This document shows, piece after piece, positions 61,501 through 64,000 of a stretch of 64,000 nt of DNA. The notes under the pieces were generated by a model. It was not told the origin of the DNA, did not search any database, and was given only the letters and a program-made list of their open reading frames with translations. Origin of the DNA: Membranipora membranacea (Eukaryota > Bryozoa > Gymnolaemata > Cheilostomatida > Membraniporidae); the NCBI GenBank assembly GCA_914767715.1, contig OU612067.1, positions 28,434,162-28,498,161 on the forward strand, written 5' to 3'. Made by a program: the position numbers and the translations under genes. Position 1 is the stretch's first letter. Each line of letters starts with the position of its first letter.

Positions 61501-63744
61501 TGTGTGGTTTGAATCACATTGGAGCCTGCCTCATCCATTAAACCAACACGTCCTATATAAGCTAATAACCAATGCGCAAAAGACGATTTTGGTGCGCAAT
61601 GCCACAGAATCCAGAAATTGTCCCTCATGGATGCTTCTGAGCTGTCTTGTAAGCGTAAATCAGTTGAAAGTCTGATATGATCCATTGTATCTGCACCACA
61701 TCGTTCGAAAACGTCCTCTTGAAAGACCCTTATCCTGCCTTTTATCAAAATAGCGCCATGACATGTCGTCATGCTGAAACCAATATTTTCGGAATCAGTG
61801 TTTGTTTAGCTGTCCAACAATATATAAAATCGGTCAATGTTGGGATCATAACCTTAATGTGTTAACCCGATAGCCTGAATACTTATCCTTCCAACAGGTA
61901 TTTTGCATCATAAGGAGCCGGATAGCTTGCTTTCTTCTCTACAGCAATGCTAACATCGAACCTATGACCATAAAGAGACCCCTCCCTATTCTTAGTCAGC
62001 TCAGTTACTATTGAGGGCTTGTTGACATCATAATAAGAATGTTTCACTTTTTCAGACATGGTCACTGCATATGGGTTGGACCTGATCATTGAGACTTTTA
62101 AGAGAATCCACGCTGGAGACAATGAACCATCGGAGATTAAAATGAAGCATTGGATTAAAAGTTCAGGATTCATGCTGACTCTGAGGAATCTTCTAAATGA
62201 TCTCATGAATACAGCTGTTAAAACTTGGTGCTACCATTTCTCAATGTAAGAAATATCAGCTTTTGCTCTAGATATTAAGATTTTATTGCGGTACTCAGCT
62301 GCTGAATGGCAGATTTGGAGTTATGAGCAAATCTGGTACCCCTCTGGAGCTTACAACATACTCCGCAGCCTTATTGTCTTTTGACAATTTGTATACTTCT
62401 TAGCCCAAAGTTTGGTATCAGCCGTTATCCTTCTGTCCACAGTCTACTTTGAGTTTGTCCTTTGGAATAAGTCGGTCGTGGGTTTGCAACTATGCAGAGA
62501 AATTTGAAACGAAACTTCATAACATGGAAGTTGTTAATCCTTACCTATTGTGGTACTAGTACCCTGGTGGGGTTGGAAACCCAAGCTCTGGTGATTCCCA
62601 GGTCTTTTCATTCAATTGAGTTAAAACAGCGAACAAGCTGGTATGGATTTTTGGAACACCATAATTAGTGGTAGAAGGGAGCAAACCTGCACTGTCTATC
62701 TGTCTGTCTGTCTCTGAATAGTAATTATTATACTATTTACTTGTACTGTATATATTATTTATATATATTATATGTTCTATCACTATGTTGTAGGAGCATG
62801 AGAGTTGACACATGTCACTCCACAATGTCTGTCCGACCAGCCACTCCGGAGACCTATGAGATTGTGGCTCCCTTCATGAGTTACACCGACAGGCACCAGA
62901 ACTTTACACGAGGAAGTCCCCAACGTGTCCTCACCTCGTCAGTAAATGCTTCCACCCAGAGTTTTAAGTCTAAAATTGATGTCAAAGCTCTGCGTCACTC
63001 GGCACCTCATCCTCCGGTATGTACAGCCAGTGCTGGATCAAATTCTATAAGTTTTACATGTATGTAGATTGGATGGGATTGAAAACTCCAAATTGAAGGA
63101 TAAATTCCATGAATGTTGCTAGTATCGGTATACACTAGCTATGAAATAAATGGTAACAGAGAAATCAGTTATCTAAGGTACACTTTAGAGCCTCTTTTAG
63201 CCTTATTTACTGCCTATGAAATTTATTTGGTGATCCATTGTTAGAAAATTGGTTAAATACAAAGAACCTCTTTGTCGTTTTATCACCCTTTAAATTTCCG
63301 CCTGTCAGAACAGGTATAGAAAAATGTTGATGCTCTACCCATATCAACTGGGAAAGCCCTCCCTCCCTCAATTGTCTAGCCAATTACCAATTTGAAAAGA
63401 ACCAAGGAGGTTGGCGTAACACTTAAATGTCTCATCAGATAAATTTTAAAATTGCTTGTAGATTGTTAAATCTAGTACCTTTGTAATTCACCAATGAGGT
63501 GCTCATACCAAATATCCCATTACCTCTATTTCGTTTCAAGGTTTAATTATCTGTTTTAGGTAGTCTTACCCCATTGCAGTCCATTGGTTCCATTCAAATA
63601 CCAAGATATTTGTTTTGTTATATCACGTTATCTTTGCAGGAAGCACCCCGTCCGGTAAACCGACCGGTCAGACCCTCCGCCTGGAAAAGTACGGCTAGAA
63701 AAGCTGTCTTACAGATGGTAATTGCTCAGCTGGCGTCTAAATAA
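49530..63744 (+). CDS. Gene X': 19-exon gene of unknown family with a 46-unit repeat exon
   Basis: Exons: 49530-49619, 49782-49868, 51883-52174, 52460-52675, 53106-53282, 53523-53696, 54407-54835, 55090-55266, 55522-55650, 56283-56420, 56592-57851, 58269-58327, 58664-58840, 59217-59354, 59576-59722, 60226-60424, 62056-62245, 62794-63016, 63640-63744. The phases agree at every junction and give 1,468 residues. Exons 3-12 are Ser/Pro-rich and mostly phase 1-1, so they can be skipped without a frame loss. A motif like VLNYINKQVL.PSL recurs at the ends of exons 3, 4 and 6. Exons 8 and 9 are tandem duplicates (EIAA..SSPG..SDSEEII). Exon 11 is the SPQPLSQG array. Exons 13-17 look globular (YYTSVEQYMYLAMDLAVKD; GEWRFFNRTLNELLNGYM; AYGLDLIIETFKR). 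I do not recognise the family. The donor of exon 15 is weak, and the last exon could continue past a GTAATT at 63719. Disordered regulator plus a C-terminal fold is inference. Confidence 0.75.
49965..51617 (+). mobile_element. Decayed LINE in intron 2 of X'
   Basis: Reverse transcriptase pieces in plus orientation: KSTGPVKIPGRVLK, FRPVALTAVMAKVFER, FIDFTSAFNTISP (motif A), GSPQGCVLSP, KYADDTILLELL (catalytic box intact). Two in-frame stops (near 50287 and 50459) and one frameshift (near 50510) disable it. It ends in a CTAT-type tetranucleotide tail. The minus arm has the empty site near 26128, which sets both boundaries. Confidence 0.85.
51973..52077 (+). repeat. In-frame 21-bp repeat, five heptads
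   Basis: Five units (KTPDIMG, KVLEILD, RTPEILD, KTPDISD, KIPDISE) in exon 3 of X'. It is the counterpart of the eleven-unit array on the minus arm. Confidence 0.88.
56624..57727 (+). repeat. 46 exact-length 24-bp repeats encoding SPQPLSQG
   Basis: The array is 1,104 bp, exactly 46 x 24, without any indel. Units vary only by substitution (CAA/CTA giving Q or L, CCT/CCG, CTC/CTG). All three plus frames and one minus frame stay open because the unit is a multiple of three without stops. The frame that fits the phase-1 acceptor at 56592 and donor at 57852 reads SPQPLSQG. The regular SP dipeptide every eight residues is a potential target for proline-directed kinases (inference). Confidence 0.93.
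61045..61835. repeat. Fold-back element in intron 16 of X'
   Basis: Arms of about 250 bp at 61045-61310 and 61590-61835 are inverted copies, sharing TTTTGATAAAAGGCAGGATA at the left and its complement at the right. The 137-residue minus-strand frame at 61359-61772 is a by-product of this element. Confidence 0.78.
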
Positions 63745-64000
63745 TGTGTTGTGTTAAAAAAATGTTATCCATAATATATATATGGGATTTTACAACTTTG
63801 AATCCGGCTCCATAGCCATAGCATTTGCTATTTTGTGTTCTTGATAAGTTTGGTATGAGCAGAATAGTTTATCATCAAATCTAAGATTATTGAATTACAA
63901 GTATTCAGTATAACACATTTGGAGTCTTCATAAGATCAAGAATTATTCTGTGCTTGCTTTCTTGGCGACAGAGTGAATAGTAGCTCGTGAGTTAGTAACA

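Noticed and set aside
61359-61772. 137-residue minus-strand frame in intron 16 of X'
   Set aside because: It lies in an inverted-repeat element; its sequence is mirrored at 61.05-61.31 kb and has no splice or start support.
1-64000. CRISPR array, operon, riboswitch or phage-like structures
   Set aside because: None is present; the sequence is eukaryotic with spliced genes, and all regular repeats are minisatellites or transposon ends.

Overview
This is animal (metazoan) nuclear DNA, AT-rich and gene-poor. The evidence is spliced genes with GT/AG introns of about 170-1,700 bp, THAP and C2H2 zinc-finger exons, APE/RT LINEs, and many small TIR transposons with clean target-site duplications (TSDs). 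An aquatic invertebrate is likely, but I cannot name the species. Gene models were joined by hand from splice signals and reading phase, so they are predictions.

Layout. At 1-4.9 kb lies a minus-strand LINE with a nearly intact ORF2; its ORF1 is split by a 935-bp hAT element. From 5.8 to 12.2 kb are two tandem minus-strand genes of one zinc-finger family: A with nine fingers, and B with a THAP N-terminus and a truncated finger exon. An isolated THAP exon follows at 14.5-14.85 kb, then a dead LINE and several fold-back or hAT elements up to 18.5 kb. From 19.65 to 27.78 kb is a minus-strand gene of 13 exons. Its first four exons copy the plus-strand gene at 49.5 kb, while the remaining nine, including an EF-hand-like loop, are unrelated to it. 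From 28.9 to 36 kb are two more decayed members of the zinc-finger family (D, THAP plus fingers; C), with transposons packed in their introns. From 36 to 45.8 kb is transposon-rich DNA with a perfect 103-bp palindrome, a 1.36-kb palindromic piggyBac-like element, a hAT element and a Mutator-like element. At 45.8-47.9 kb is the intact plus-strand finger gene E. From 49.53 to 63.74 kb is a 19-exon plus-strand gene that I call X', predicted at 1,468 aa. One of its exons holds 46 exact 24-bp repeats encoding SPQPLSQG.

The main structure is a large inverted duplication. The segment from the last fingers of D through four exons of the gene next to it (28.96 down to 23.29 kb, minus) is repeated as E plus the start of X' (47.9 to 53.53 kb, plus). 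The axis lies near 38.4-38.7 kb, beside the perfect palindrome. The outer breakpoint falls eight bases into an exon. Because each arm shows the empty site for insertions in the other, a mariner-like MITE and a LINE can be dated to after the duplication. The minus arm's gene appears to be an in-frame chimera made by this breakpoint. The zinc-finger family also shows N-terminal exon shuffling: several unrelated first exons, including two different THAP exons, all join the same phase-1 acceptor of the finger exon. I recognise no known family for X', and no RNA gene beyond tRNA-like pieces inside transposons.
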